NCBI GenBank assembly: GCA_041389725.1
Contig: JAWKRG010000003.1
Coordinates: 124,001 to 188,000 of the forward strand
DNA: 64,000 nt
DNA from: Polyangiaceae bacterium
Lineage (GTDB): Bacteria; Myxococcota_A; Polyangia; Polyangiales; Polyangiaceae
Direction: 5' to 3'
Under the pieces are notes generated by a model that saw only the letters and a list, made by a program, of their open reading frames with translations, did no database searches and was not told where the DNA came from. Shown here piece after piece: positions 18,601 through 26,069 of this stretch (position 1 is its first letter; the number at the start of each line of letters is the position of its first letter). A program made the translations under genes and the position numbers.

Positions 18601-19957
18601 ACATCGGCCTGCCGGCCTCGTCAACAGGCGCCTCGTGGACGTGTACCCACGGTTCAAGTCCGCCGGACTGATGGCGCACTACGCTACCGCGCTGCGCACG
18701 CAAGAACCGCAGCTTGCCGAGTTCGAGTATCCCGACGACAAAACCTCGGTTCACTTGCGTGTGCACGCGCGACCCATGGACGTGGAGCGCATCGTCGTCG
18801 TGCACGAGGACGTTACCGACGAAGTGCGCATGCGCAAGCAGCACGCGGCAAACCTCCGCCTGGAGGCCGTGGGTCAGATCGCCGGTGCCGTCGCCCACGA
18901 CCTGAACAACATGTTGGGCGCGATTCTGATGACGGGTCGCGCCTTGCGAGCCGAGCTCGGCGGCGGCGACTCGCACCAGGAAGACCTCGACGCCATCGTC
19001 ACCATGACTCACCGCGCCGCGGACTTGGTGGCACGACTGCTCGATTTCTCGCGACAGCGACCCGTGCAACCGAAGGCCGTGGCGGTCGCCAGCACCGTGA
19101 CCACCACACTGCCGATGCTCAATCGCGTGGTCGGTGCCGAAATCGAAGTGACCGCGAACACCGATGCAGGAGGCGTCGTGTTCATCGACCCGAAGGCCTT
19201 GGAGCAGGCGCTGATCAACTTGGCGACGAACGCTCGCTTCGCCATGGAGAATGGCGGAACTCTCGAAATCCGCACTCAAATCGTGCAAGACCCGGAGCTG
19301 AACGGGCGGGTCGTGGCCGGCGAGTTCGTCGAACTGTCGGTCGCGGACACCGGCGTCGGCATGGACCGCGCGACACTCACGCGCTGCTTCGATCCCTTCT
19401 TTTCCACGCGTCCGGCGGGCATCGGTTCGGGCATGGGCCTGGCGATGGTGCACGGCGTGATCACTCAGGCAGGCGGCTTCGTGGTCGCCGAGAGCGAGCT
19501 GCGCAAAGGCACGACCATCCGCATGCTGCTGCCCGTCGAGAACCATGAAGCGGTCAACGACGAGCCCAGACTCACGGAAGCACCCGCATCTTGTCGCGTG
19601 CTTTTGGTGGACGACGAGGAGGTTCTGCGCCGTGCCACCGCCCGCAACCTGCGCCGACGCGGTTTCACGGTGTGCGAGGCGGAGAGCGGTGAAGCTGCGC
19701 TGCGCCACTACGACGCCAAGGGCCCCTTCGACGTCGTAGTGACGGACGTGATCATGCCAGGCATGAATGGTCCCGCCCTTGCGGACGCTTTGCGGGCCAA
19801 GTCACCGCGGCTACCGGTCATCTTCGTCTCGGGCTACTCCGCTCATGCCGCCGTCAGGAGCGACGTGTGGAGCGGAGCGCGGTACTTGGCCAAACCCTTC
19901 GACCACGAGGATCTCGAGGCGGCCATCGGTGAAGTGGTGGCGCCGCGCTCACCCTGA
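15662..19957 (+). CDS. CheB-CheR-PAS-histidine kinase-receiver hybrid protein
   Basis: 1431 aa with six recognisable parts in order. A CheB methylesterase domain (about 8-190) carries the catalytic Ser17 in GASAGG, His in IQHLSP and Asp in SGSGTDGAEG. A CheR methyltransferase follows (about 215-480; VAGCATGEEAYS, NLLIYL). Next come a long coiled coil built of repeated TNEELQ units, then PAS domains (about 700-1060). A histidine kinase has H1079 in AHDLNN and an ATPase with ADTGVGM and GSGMGLAM. The C-terminal receiver has the phospho-acceptor Asp1362 in VTDVIMPG. CheB-CheR-PAS fusions are known orphan signalling proteins; no chemoreceptor or other che gene is nearby. Confidence 0.94.
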   Translation: MEGVVTRPNFVIGIGASAGGLQALTAFFDAVPDQTGMAFVVIQHLSPDFKSVMPELLARHTNMPIHVVESGQELMADHVYLNTPKHDVTVEDGVLVVREWDQRSVHHPIDAFFRSLAESDPTRSVAVILSGSGTDGAEGVRELHVAGGLAMVQNPESAQFDGMPRAALATDAVSFVGEAAELPDLLQRHAEAPFAREQPLPFEPGQAADGYDHVFALLRARFRIDFRQYKPTTAERRVRRRAEFANRSIVEYAEVLSREDDELDRLYWDLLIGVTRFFRDVDAFHTLTDVVIPKLIGGAVPGEAIRVWVAGCATGEEAYSIAILLAEALRGCDGFQVFATDVHPGLLRRASLGVFPNAAEEVPPYLLAKYFTQVSEGWRVNANLRQTVVFAPHDVLSDAPFSRVDLVACRNLLIYLNSAAQARVLARFHFALRKEGFLFLGPSETLASLEDDYDVVERRWKVFRKVRDRTRAFEVSSPTHATVPRSTQMRDPVPAPHILAVYDKILERFAPPGFLIDLNRTLLHTFGDATKFLSIPAGRVTTDILGLVAPALKAALGAAIHKVLANEAPMSFQITHEGAVYEVRVELLAGPLRSAGLLITFGEAPTAQIRATPLTQPDQSLATVDRVTELEKELAWTRETLQTTVEAADVTNEELQATNEELVAANEELQSTNEELQSVNEELHTVNAEYQEKNIELRRLSADLEQLLRSTELGVVFLDRALNVRGFTRAATQVFNLLQQDMGRPFAHITSTIHGLDLSAEAARVLDGVEVEERKLESDDGTVFLLRLLPYAPAEEVEGVVVSFMDITKLAGAEARARRAEADLRVVMDAAPVAIEAVDRDFRLRFVNPLCARAIFGVDDPAALVGRDIFEANPDLEVRREVLQRVLTGQAVEVKARQTGSMLADISYRPIRVDDEVTGLIGVAIDVTEREEFLKQLLRDAEVLDAVPVGVMIVRCDGDLTDERAYVIELANSTAGVVSGHRPAGLVNRRLVDVYPRFKSAGLMAHYATALRTQEPQLAEFEYPDDKTSVHLRVHARPMDVERIVVVHEDVTDEVRMRKQHAANLRLEAVGQIAGAVAHDLNNMLGAILMTGRALRAELGGGDSHQEDLDAIVTMTHRAADLVARLLDFSRQRPVQPKAVAVASTVTTTLPMLNRVVGAEIEVTANTDAGGVVFIDPKALEQALINLATNARFAMENGGTLEIRTQIVQDPELNGRVVAGEFVELSVADTGVGMDRATLTRCFDPFFSTRPAGIGSGMGLAMVHGVITQAGGFVVAESELRKGTTIRMLLPVENHEAVNDEPRLTEAPASCRVLLVDDEEVLRRATARNLRRRGFTVCEAESGEAALRHYDAKGPFDVVVTDVIMPGMNGPALADALRAKSPRLPVIFVSGYSAHAAVRSDVWSGARYLAKPFDHEDLEAAIGEVVAPRSP

Positions 19958-19997
19958 GCGCCCGGCAGCCGTGCGGCTGGTCACGGGGGGCGACGGT

Positions 19998-20107
19998 GCT
20001 CGCGCGTCACGGACGGCGACGATGCTCGCGCGTCACGGACGGCGACGATGCTCGCGCGTCACGGACGGCGACGATGCTCGCGCGTCACGGACGGCGACGA
20101 TGCTCGG
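19998..20107. repeat. 26-bp tandem repeat, four copies
   Basis: Four identical head-to-tail units (19998-20023, 20024-20049, 20050-20075, 20076-20101) plus partial units on both sides, with the core GCGCGTCACGGACGGCG. It lies between the 3' ends of the signalling gene and the convergent Cys-rich lipoprotein gene. 26 bp is not a multiple of three and the frames give no good protein, so it is non-coding. Likely slippage-prone; a role in termination is possible. Confidence 0.9.
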
Positions 20108-20125
20108 TCCTCGGCTATGCGAGCG

Positions 20126-21139
20126 TCAGCCGGTGCAGCCTTCTTGCGTCACCAGCGGCGGAGTGGCTGCACACTTGAGGAGCGTGCAGGAGAAGCTCTG
20201 GCACTCGACATCGTTGACGCACGCGGCACCGCCGACCTTGCCTACGGTGCACACGCCCGTGGTGGTGTTGCAGTAGTAGCCCAGGCCGCACTCGAGCGTG
20301 TAGGGATTGAACTTGTTGCAGGGCTGGCCCAGCGGCGTGGCCTTCTTGCAGATGCCTTTGTAGGGCGGCAAGGTCAGCAGGCTCGCGTCGCAGTAGAGCC
20401 CCTTGTCACACACGCCGTCGACGTTCTTGCCCAAGGCGCAGGTCTCGCTCTCTTGCCAGAGGGTGGTCACCCGGCACACCTTGGTATCGTCATCGCACGT
20501 GGAGAAGCTGTTGGGATCCGCTGCGGACGCGCACTGGGCATCTCGCTCGCACTTGTCCCCCGGCTTGAGCTTGCCTTCGAAGATCGGCGCGCAGACGTCG
20601 AACTCACGAACGAAGCTGGGCAGGTCCTTGAGCGTGACCACGCACTGCTTCAGGTACTTCGTGTACGCCGCGAGGCAGGCGTCGGTGTTCGTCGGGTCGA
20701 AGGTGATGTTGCCGGCTTTGACGGCGGCGATGTCCTTCATGCACTCCGCCATGCCATTGGACTCGCACTTGGCCTGGTCGTAACCGTAGCCGCTGTTGGT
20801 GCAGCAGTCCTTCTCGCCGGCGCAGATCTGCGGCACGGCCTTCTCACAGAAGTTGTCGAGGGTGTACTGCGGTCCGCCACCGGTTGCGCCAGCCCCGGCA
20901 TTGCCGCTCGCGCCCCCGCTGCTACCCGCGACGCCACCGCCGCCTGCGGCACCACCGCTAGCACCGGCGCCTGCGCTGCCGCCGGGATTGCCCGCGCTGC
21001 CTGCACTGCCTCCTGAGCCCGCCGCGCTGCCACCGGTTCCGGCGTCGCCTGTCCCGAGGCCGCTGTCACTCGAACCGCCACACGCGACCGCGAAAGCCGC
21101 CACACCCACCGTCAGACCCAATGCTCCCAGCTTTGCCAT
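20126..21139 (-). CDS. Cys-rich lipoprotein with long Gly/Ala linker
   Basis: 337 aa from ATG 21139 (MAKLGALGLTVG...ACGGSS lipobox). A linker of about 65 residues made of Gly, Ser and Ala follows. The remaining 245 residues contain about 22 cysteines in paired spacings (KDCCTNSGYGYDQAKC, LKPGDKCERDAQC, PLGQPCNKFNPYTLECGLGYYC). This is a recurrent Dickkopf-like or EGF-like arrangement seen in secreted Polyangia proteins. It should be an exported, disulfide-bonded surface protein of unknown ligand. The upstream region holds the 15-bp triple repeat. Confidence 0.82.
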   Translation of the reverse strand: MAKLGALGLTVGVAAFAVACGGSSDSGLGTGDAGTGGSAAGSGGSAGSAGNPGGSAGAGASGGAAGGGGVAGSSGGASGNAGAGATGGGPQYTLDNFCEKAVPQICAGEKDCCTNSGYGYDQAKCESNGMAECMKDIAAVKAGNITFDPTNTDACLAAYTKYLKQCVVTLKDLPSFVREFDVCAPIFEGKLKPGDKCERDAQCASAADPNSFSTCDDDTKVCRVTTLWQESETCALGKNVDGVCDKGLYCDASLLTLPPYKGICKKATPLGQPCNKFNPYTLECGLGYYCNTTTGVCTVGKVGGAACVNDVECQSFSCTLLKCAATPPLVTQEGCTG

Positions 21140-21248
21140 GGGGCCGTGTGTTAGCAGGAAGCGGGCCAAGAGAAACCTCACCCAGTTTGCGGAAAAAGTA
21201 CCGGTCCGTGCCCCCCCGTTCACGCCCCGCCCCCAATTGAGGTTCTCA

Positions 21249-21293
21249 GAAACGACCCTGGTTGAAACGACCCTGGTTGAAACGACCCTGGTT
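21249..21293. repeat. 15-bp tandem repeat, three copies
   Basis: GAAACGACCCTGGTT is repeated exactly three times (21249-21263, 21264-21278, 21279-21293). It stands between the 3' end of the zinc-ribbon gene and the start of the Cys-rich lipoprotein gene, both minus strand, about 110 bp upstream of the latter. It could be a cluster of regulatory sites or simple slippage. Confidence 0.85.
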
Positions 21294-21299
21294 GAGCGG

Positions 21300-21623
21300 T
21301 CACGAAGCCAGCTCGGAGCGGAGCTGGAAGTAGATGTCCCAGGGCTTTCCGCAGGCGCGGCAGAGCACGCGGGCGACGCGGAGGCGACTGCCCTGCCAAG
21401 TAGTGGCGTCGTGGCTTTGCAGCGAGAACTCTCCTCCACAGCGAGGACAGCGGCGGCTGAGGGCGGCGGGCTCGACTTGGGCCGGAGACTCGACGACCGA
21501 CGGGCGGCTCGGGTCGCCTCCGAGTTCGAGCCGCGCGAGGGCCACGCCCTGGGCGGCGAGCTTGGCGCGCGCACGATCGGCCTCGCGCGCCACGGTGCGT
21601 GCGCGCTTGGGTCGCCGACTCAT
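21300..21623 (-). CDS. Small zinc-ribbon protein
   Basis: 107 aa. A basic helical N-terminus (MSRRPKRARTVAREADRAR) precedes two CxxC knuckles, CPRC at about residue 59 and CRAC at about 88, which should bind one zinc. Its ATG overlaps the stop of the upstream GMC oxidoreductase gene (ATGA), so it is made as part of that operon. I do not recognise the family. It may be a nucleic-acid- or protein-binding accessory, but nothing in the sequence shows which. Confidence 0.75.
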   Translation of the reverse strand: MSRRPKRARTVAREADRARAKLAAQGVALARLELGGDPSRPSVVESPAQVEPAALSRRCPRCGGEFSLQSHDATTWQGSRLRVARVLCRACGKPWDIYFQLRSELAS

Positions 21624-23209
21624 GACAGTGCGCTCTTCACCGCGTCGGCCGCCACGTAGCTGAAGGCCATGATCGTCAGGCTCGGATCCACGCTGGGCGG
21701 CGCCGGGAACACGCTCGGGTCGGCGACGTAGAGATTGTCGGTGCCATGCACGCGATGATCGAACCCGACGACACTGTCGTGCTCGGAACGACCCATGCGC
21801 GCGCCGCCGCCGGGGTGTGGTGCGGCAAACACGTTTCGCCCCGGTCGAAGCTCCAGGTGCGTCACCGCTTCGTCGATCTGGTCGGCACGCGTGATGCGCG
21901 TGTCCTGCGCGTCGCCGAACAGCACCTCACGCGCGCCAGCGTGAAGCAGCAAGCGAGCTTGTTTGCGCCAGGCGTCGCGAATGCGCTCGGCATTGCCGCC
22001 GCTGAGGGGAACGTGGATGCGACGCACGCCGTCCTGCAAAGTGATCGTGCCCGCTTCGATGTCGTCGATCCAGGCGATGGTGCCGCCAATCTTTGGCAGC
22101 TCGCGCATCAGCTCGCGATGTGCACGACCGACTCCTGGCAGCACCGCAGCGAGCACACCAGGCTGCAGTTGATTGGGCATCAGCAGATAGCCGCCTTCGA
22201 CGTAGCGTTGGGTCGAAGGCGTACCGAAGATCCGCTCGGCACCTTGGTAGCGCGCGAGACGAAACTCCTCGACACCCCAGGAAGCTGGGATGTTGCGCCA
22301 CTGCACCACGGATTCGTCGAAGCGCGCATGCACCATGGGGCACGGATTGCAGAAGAAGTTCTGGCCCAGCGCGGGCAGCTCCTGAGGCAACTTGAAACGC
22401 ACCAGCACCTCGGGCGTGTTGAAGCCGCCCGCGGCGATCACGAAAGCGCGCGCGGCGATCTCGACGCGCATGGCCGAAGGCATTCCCGTCGCACGGTCGA
22501 GCGCCACACAGTGGAGCCGGGCAGCGCGGCGTCCCTCGAAACTGAGCTCGGTCGCCAAGGTATCCGCATAGAGGCGCGCGCCAGCCATGAGCGCGCGTGG
22601 CACGTGCGTCACCAGCTGGCTCTGCTTGGCGTCGTAGGCGCAACCCTGCATGCAGAAGCCGCTGGCCAGACAGCCCTTGCGCGCTTGAGGCACGCGCTTC
22701 ACGTGCCAGCCGAAAGCCTGTGCCGTGTCGCGCACGATCGCATTCATGCGGTTCACGTAGGCGTCTTCCGCCATGTGCACGTTCAAGTCTCGCTCGATGA
22801 CGTCGTAGTGAGCCGCGAGCACCGCTTCGTCGTGACCCTCGATACCAAAGTGCTCCCGCCACTGCTTGGCGCGATCCGGGGGCAAGCGGTAGCTGTCCGC
22901 CCAATAGTGCACACTCGCGCCGCCCACGTTGTTGCCGTAGGTGAGTGCGACGGAACCGTCTTCGCTCGTGTCGAGCCCGCGTCCGCCATCCACGCGCGCA
23001 AGCATGTGGAGCTCGCGCTGGTCGAAGTCTTCACGAGTGTAGAAGCCACCTCGCTCCACGATGACGACGTCTTTGCCGGCCTCTGCCAGGCGCATCGCCA
23101 AGGTCGCTCCGCCGCAGCCCGAACCCACCACCACTACATCGCATTCCACGCGCGTGTCCGCAGCCACGAGTTCTGGCCACTGCTGCACCTGGCGCCGCCA
23201 ATCGTTCAT
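21620..23209 (-). CDS. GMC-family FAD-dependent oxidoreductase
   Basis: 529 aa starting at MNDWRRQVQQW; the start overlaps the preceding stop by ATGA. The N-terminal Rossmann motif VVVGSGCGGATLAMRLAEAG binds FAD, and a middle region has a Cys cluster (GCLASGFCMQGCAYDAKQS). The C-terminal signature HPGGGARMG...VDPSLTIMAFSYVAADA contains the GMC active-site region. The preceding Tat-type protein resembles the small (gamma) subunit of membrane-bound GMC dehydrogenases such as gluconate 2-dehydrogenase. An alcohol or sugar-acid oxidation is likely; the substrate is unknown. Confidence 0.93.
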   Translation of the reverse strand: MNDWRRQVQQWPELVAADTRVECDVVVVGSGCGGATLAMRLAEAGKDVVIVERGGFYTREDFDQRELHMLARVDGGRGLDTSEDGSVALTYGNNVGGASVHYWADSYRLPPDRAKQWREHFGIEGHDEAVLAAHYDVIERDLNVHMAEDAYVNRMNAIVRDTAQAFGWHVKRVPQARKGCLASGFCMQGCAYDAKQSQLVTHVPRALMAGARLYADTLATELSFEGRRAARLHCVALDRATGMPSAMRVEIAARAFVIAAGGFNTPEVLVRFKLPQELPALGQNFFCNPCPMVHARFDESVVQWRNIPASWGVEEFRLARYQGAERIFGTPSTQRYVEGGYLLMPNQLQPGVLAAVLPGVGRAHRELMRELPKIGGTIAWIDDIEAGTITLQDGVRRIHVPLSGGNAERIRDAWRKQARLLLHAGAREVLFGDAQDTRITRADQIDEAVTHLELRPGRNVFAAPHPGGGARMGRSEHDSVVGFDHRVHGTDNLYVADPSVFPAPPSVDPSLTIMAFSYVAADAVKSALS

Positions 23210-23775
23210 GCAGGGGCTCCGCGCTTTTCCGACAGAAGCTGTGCGTAACGCACGGCACTCGGCGGCGGTTTCGCCGTCTTCACCCAGGGACCGTCGTAGC
23301 CCAACACCGTCCAGGTCGCGGGGTTCGTGTAGTAGACGATGGCGAGGAGTTGCTTGATGGCGCTGGCGACTCTGGCAAAGGAATCGCGCTTCGAGACGAG
23401 CATGGCCTCGAAAACGGTTTCGCGAGTCTCGGCGCTGCACGTGGAAAACCGGGACCAGTATCCAAACGCGAACGGCGCGTACTCCACCAGCGCGAGGGCG
23501 AGCATGAACTCGCCCCGCAAGGTGGGAGCGGCTGCCCACAGTTGTTCATCCACGGCCTCGGTCAAGCCGAGGGTGTCGCCCGCGGGCAGCCCGCCATCAG
23601 TCGGCAACAGCGCGCTGACCAGCGCGTCCACGGTCGTCACTTCGCGCCGGCCGAGCACCAGGAATCGCGGGTGTGGCTCGAACCCCGTCACCGCGCGCAG
23701 ACCAAGAGCTCCCGCCCCGAGACAAAGCGCGGAGAGCCCTCCCAAGGCGAGGACATGGCGTCGCGACAACGTCAC
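23206..23775 (-). CDS. Tat-signal small subunit, gluconate 2-dehydrogenase subunit 3-like
   Basis: 189 aa. The N-terminus MTLSRRHVLALGG is a twin-arginine signal with a hydrophobic core, so the protein is exported folded. The rest is helical with conserved Trp/Tyr patches (ATWTVLGYDGPWVKTAKPPP), typical of the subunit 3 family that pairs with GMC flavoproteins. It overlaps the GMC gene by ATGA and would carry the FAD subunit, which has no signal of its own, across the membrane. Confidence 0.82.
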   Translation of the reverse strand: MTLSRRHVLALGGLSALCLGAGALGLRAVTGFEPHPRFLVLGRREVTTVDALVSALLPTDGGLPAGDTLGLTEAVDEQLWAAAPTLRGEFMLALALVEYAPFAFGYWSRFSTCSAETRETVFEAMLVSKRDSFARVASAIKQLLAIVYYTNPATWTVLGYDGPWVKTAKPPPSAVRYAQLLSEKRGAPA

Positions 23776-23802
23776 GACACGAGTGTACGCCAGCGCGCTG
23801 GA

Positions 23803-23901
23803 GCACGCGTCCGGATTTTCTCAATTCCGCGGACCCGCCGCGCGACAGGGTGGGACGGCACGCGTCCGCTTTTTCTCAATCCCGCGGTCCCGCCGCGCGA
23901 C
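23803..23901. repeat. 44-bp tandem duplication at the 3' end of the Sua5 gene
   Basis: Two imperfect 44-bp copies (23803-23846 and 23858-23901) share GCACGCGTCC, a pyrimidine run TTTTCTCAAT and CGCCGCGCGAC. The second copy contains the Sua5 stop codon and last codons; the first lies beyond it and still would encode AAGPR. It therefore looks like a duplication of the gene end, located in the promoter region of the divergently lying Tat-signal gene. Confidence 0.75.
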
Positions 23902-24883
23902 GGAGGCGATCGACGATCGCACGCCCGACGCCCTCATCCGCTGGCAGACAGACGAAGATGCGGTCGAGACCCTGGGCATCGAGGGAGCGCAGAGCGGCGT
24001 ACAGCTCGCGGGCGGCTTCGGTGAGATCCGACGGCAGCCGCACTTCCGCCAACGCGCCCCGCACGGCGGCGCGCGAGGTCGCAGTCGCATGCGAGGCAGC
24101 CGCATCCGAGGCAGCCGCATCGCCAAAACTGAGCACGCCAACGCGCAGTCCGGCCGCAGCCGCTGCGTCCACCCGATTCGATAGCTCGGCGGTCGAGACG
24201 ATCTCGACGGTCGCGCGCGGCGCATAGTGCGACGCGAGGGCTCCAGGTACGCGCACGGCTCCCCCACCCTCCAAGAAGGAGATCCCGGCGCAAGCCTCGA
24301 GTTGCTCTCGGGTCACGCCGCCTGGGCGGAGGATGCGCGGGCTGCCCTCGCTGATCACGTCGACGATTGTGCTCTCCACGCCAACGCTGCACGCGCCGCC
24401 ATCGAGCACGAAGACGGCGTTCCCGAACTCGTCCCGCACATGCTGTGCCCGCGTGGGACTCAGCTTGCCGAAGCGGTTGGCGGACGGCGCAGCGAGGGGA
24501 CGCCCCAGACGTCGCAATACTTCGCGCGCCAGCGGGTGAGCCGGGACTCGGACTGCGACGGTCGGCTGTCCCCCGGTGACGCGGTCGGAGACACGCGGGC
24601 TCGGACTCAACACGAGCGTCAAAGGGCCGGGCCAGAAGGCCTCGGCCAAGCGCAAAGCCAACGCTGAAGGAGCGAGCGTCCACTCGTGGAGCCAATCCGC
24701 GTCAGCCAGATGGATGATGAGAGGATGCGCGCGCGGCCGGCCTTTCAGCTCGAAGATGGCGTCGACCGCGGCGTCCGAGGTCGCGAGGGCAGCGAGCCCG
24801 TACACCGTTTCGGTGGGGAGGGCGACGACCTCACCGCGGTCCAGCCGGGCCACAGCCTCGTCGATGGAGTCCTGCTGGCTCAC
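23876..24883 (-). CDS. Threonylcarbamoyl-AMP synthase, Sua5/YrdC family
   Basis: 335 aa, the length of the two-domain Sua5 type. It uses threonine, bicarbonate and ATP to make threonylcarbamoyl-AMP for t6A37 modification of tRNAs. The YrdC domain (about 1-195) has PTETVYGLAALA, KGRPRAHPL, SANRFGKLSPT and DGGACSVGVESTIVD. The C-terminal Sua5 domain begins after APRATVEIVS and shows a short internal Ala-rich repeat (AAASDAAASHATA) from a 15-bp duplication. Start ATG 24883. Confidence 0.93.
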   Translation of the reverse strand: MSQQDSIDEAVARLDRGEVVALPTETVYGLAALATSDAAVDAIFELKGRPRAHPLIIHLADADWLHEWTLAPSALALRLAEAFWPGPLTLVLSPSPRVSDRVTGGQPTVAVRVPAHPLAREVLRRLGRPLAAPSANRFGKLSPTRAQHVRDEFGNAVFVLDGGACSVGVESTIVDVISEGSPRILRPGGVTREQLEACAGISFLEGGGAVRVPGALASHYAPRATVEIVSTAELSNRVDAAAAAGLRVGVLSFGDAAASDAAASHATATSRAAVRGALAEVRLPSDLTEAARELYAALRSLDAQGLDRIFVCLPADEGVGRAIVDRLRRAAGPRD

Positions 24884-25011
24884 TTCTTGGGGAATCTAGC
24901 GCTCCTGGTGAGCGGGCGGCGACAAAGCCGGGCGATTTTCTGGGGCAGCAACCTTTAGCCGTGCATGATGACGAAAAGTCGGAGAAGATCCGGCCAGCGC
25001 GGAGGCAGAAC

Positions 25012-25200
25012 GTGGCGGACGACGACCAAGAGCAGGACTCGAAAGAGCTGGATCCCAACGAACAAACCGTGGCGCTGCTGCGGGAAATCCGGGAGCTCAT
25101 CGTGGTGAGTAGCGAGCAGCAAGCGCGCTACCTCTGGATCCTGTTTCCCATCATCGGCATCCTGCTGATCCAGACCATCTTGATGGCGACCAACCTGTAA
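25012..25200 (+). CDS. Small single-TM membrane protein
   Basis: 62 aa from GTG 25012, chosen because GGAGG lies six bases upstream; a longer in-frame reading from 24961 lacks a ribosome binding site. The acidic N-terminus (ADDDQEQDSKELD) and a predicted helix (EQTVALLREIRELIVVSSEQQ) precede a single C-terminal transmembrane segment (LWILFPIIGILLIQTILM). Function unknown. Confidence 0.6.
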   Translation: MADDDQEQDSKELDPNEQTVALLREIRELIVVSSEQQARYLWILFPIIGILLIQTILMATNL

Positions 25201-25246
25201 AGCTGCCCATTGCTGGGCGGTTGGCGCTGGGGGTAGGCTGCAACAC

Positions 25247-25675
25247 GTGACCCGTCGATTCCTGTTGTGCGCCTTATTGATCCTGGGCTGCGCGGGGGCA
25301 CCGCCTTCGAAGCTACGAAGCTTGGGGACTCCCAGCGGAAGCGGCCCGGTGAGTTTCGAAGTGCAGAACGCAACCGAAACCATCATCAACAACATCTACC
25401 TGGCGCCCACGGAACGGGTAACCGCTGCCGGGCGGGGGGCGTTCCATGCGGGTTCGCCGGAGCAAGTTGCCCTGTGGGGCGACGACCGACTGAAGTCGGG
25501 GCTGGAGATCGGGGGCAAGGTGCCTGTGCCGGTCGCCAGCCCGGGGAAGTACGACGTGCGGGTGGTCGCCAGGGACGGCGAGCGTGAGCAGCGGGTGACC
25601 GGGCTTCGCCTCGAGGCGGGGGGCCGATACGTGCTCGAGCTCCACGAGGGCGGCTGGCGGCCGATTCAGCAGTAG
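25247..25675 (+). CDS. Hypothetical lipoprotein with beta-sandwich-like domain
   Basis: 142 aa from GTG 25247 preceded by GGGGGTAGG. The signal peptide ends LGCAG (Cys15). The mature part, about 125 aa, alternates polar and hydrophobic residues: VSFEVQNATETIINNIYLAP, then a KYDVRVVARDGE...RYVLELHEGG ending. This looks like a small beta-sandwich. No family recognised. A short inverted repeat lies directly after the stop. Confidence 0.72.
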   Translation: MTRRFLLCALLILGCAGAPPSKLRSLGTPSGSGPVSFEVQNATETIINNIYLAPTERVTAAGRGAFHAGSPEQVALWGDDRLKSGLEIGGKVPVPVASPGKYDVRVVARDGEREQRVTGLRLEAGGRYVLELHEGGWRPIQQ

Positions 25676-25678
25676 CAG

Positions 25679-25694
25679 CTGCTCGCCCGAGCAG
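25679..25694. terminator. Possible stem-loop terminator after the lipoprotein gene
   Basis: CTGCTCG and CGAGCAG form an inverted repeat with a very short loop four bases after the stop. A second one (AGGACGC, 5-nt gap, GCGTCCT at 25759-25777) follows, trailed by TTG. Neither has a clear U-tract, so factor-independent termination is uncertain. Confidence 0.35.
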
Positions 25695-26069
25695 TTCAGG
25701 TCGCGCTGCAACCATGTGCAGTGTCGACCTCTGCCCAGGAAGTCTGCCGGCCGGCTCGAGGACGCGGATTGCGTCCTTGCACCCTACAGTGAGGCGGCAA
25801 CAAGCGCCGGGAGGGCTGGGGTGAGGCAGCGGAGGATTACCTTGGGGCAGGGTGGGAGGGCGTAGGGAGTCGGATGGGTCCTTTGGGAAGCGGCCGGAGG
25901 GCCTGTGCGTCTATCAATGCACTATCTATCGACGAATGCGCCAATGTGTAAGATGATCTATATCGTCAACAATTTGTAATTAAAACGTATTTTTGCATGT
26001 AATTGCATTGTTTATGCATTATGCATTTTGAATGCGTTGCACTCCCTGCTCTGCTATTCTGACGGGGCG
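25695..26069. promoter_or_regulatory. AT-rich island upstream of the 864-aa protein gene
   Basis: No gene. From about 25910 to 26040 the composition shifts abruptly to AT-rich. It contains repeated ATGCAT-type words: TTGCAT at 25994 and 26004, and tandem ATGCATT at 26014-26020 and 26021-26027. The same core occurs in the AT-rich promoter of the ArsR-methyltransferase gene. The island probably holds the promoter of the following gene and may attract a nucleoid silencer; both are inferences. Confidence 0.55.

Noticed and set aside
18131..19708. Long antisense open frame inside the signalling gene
   Set aside because: It is a mirror frame of the kinase and receiver domains caused by GC-rich codon bias, with no recognisable protein motif.
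19998..20107. CRISPR-like array
   Set aside because: The units are head-to-tail without spacers, and no cas genes are near.
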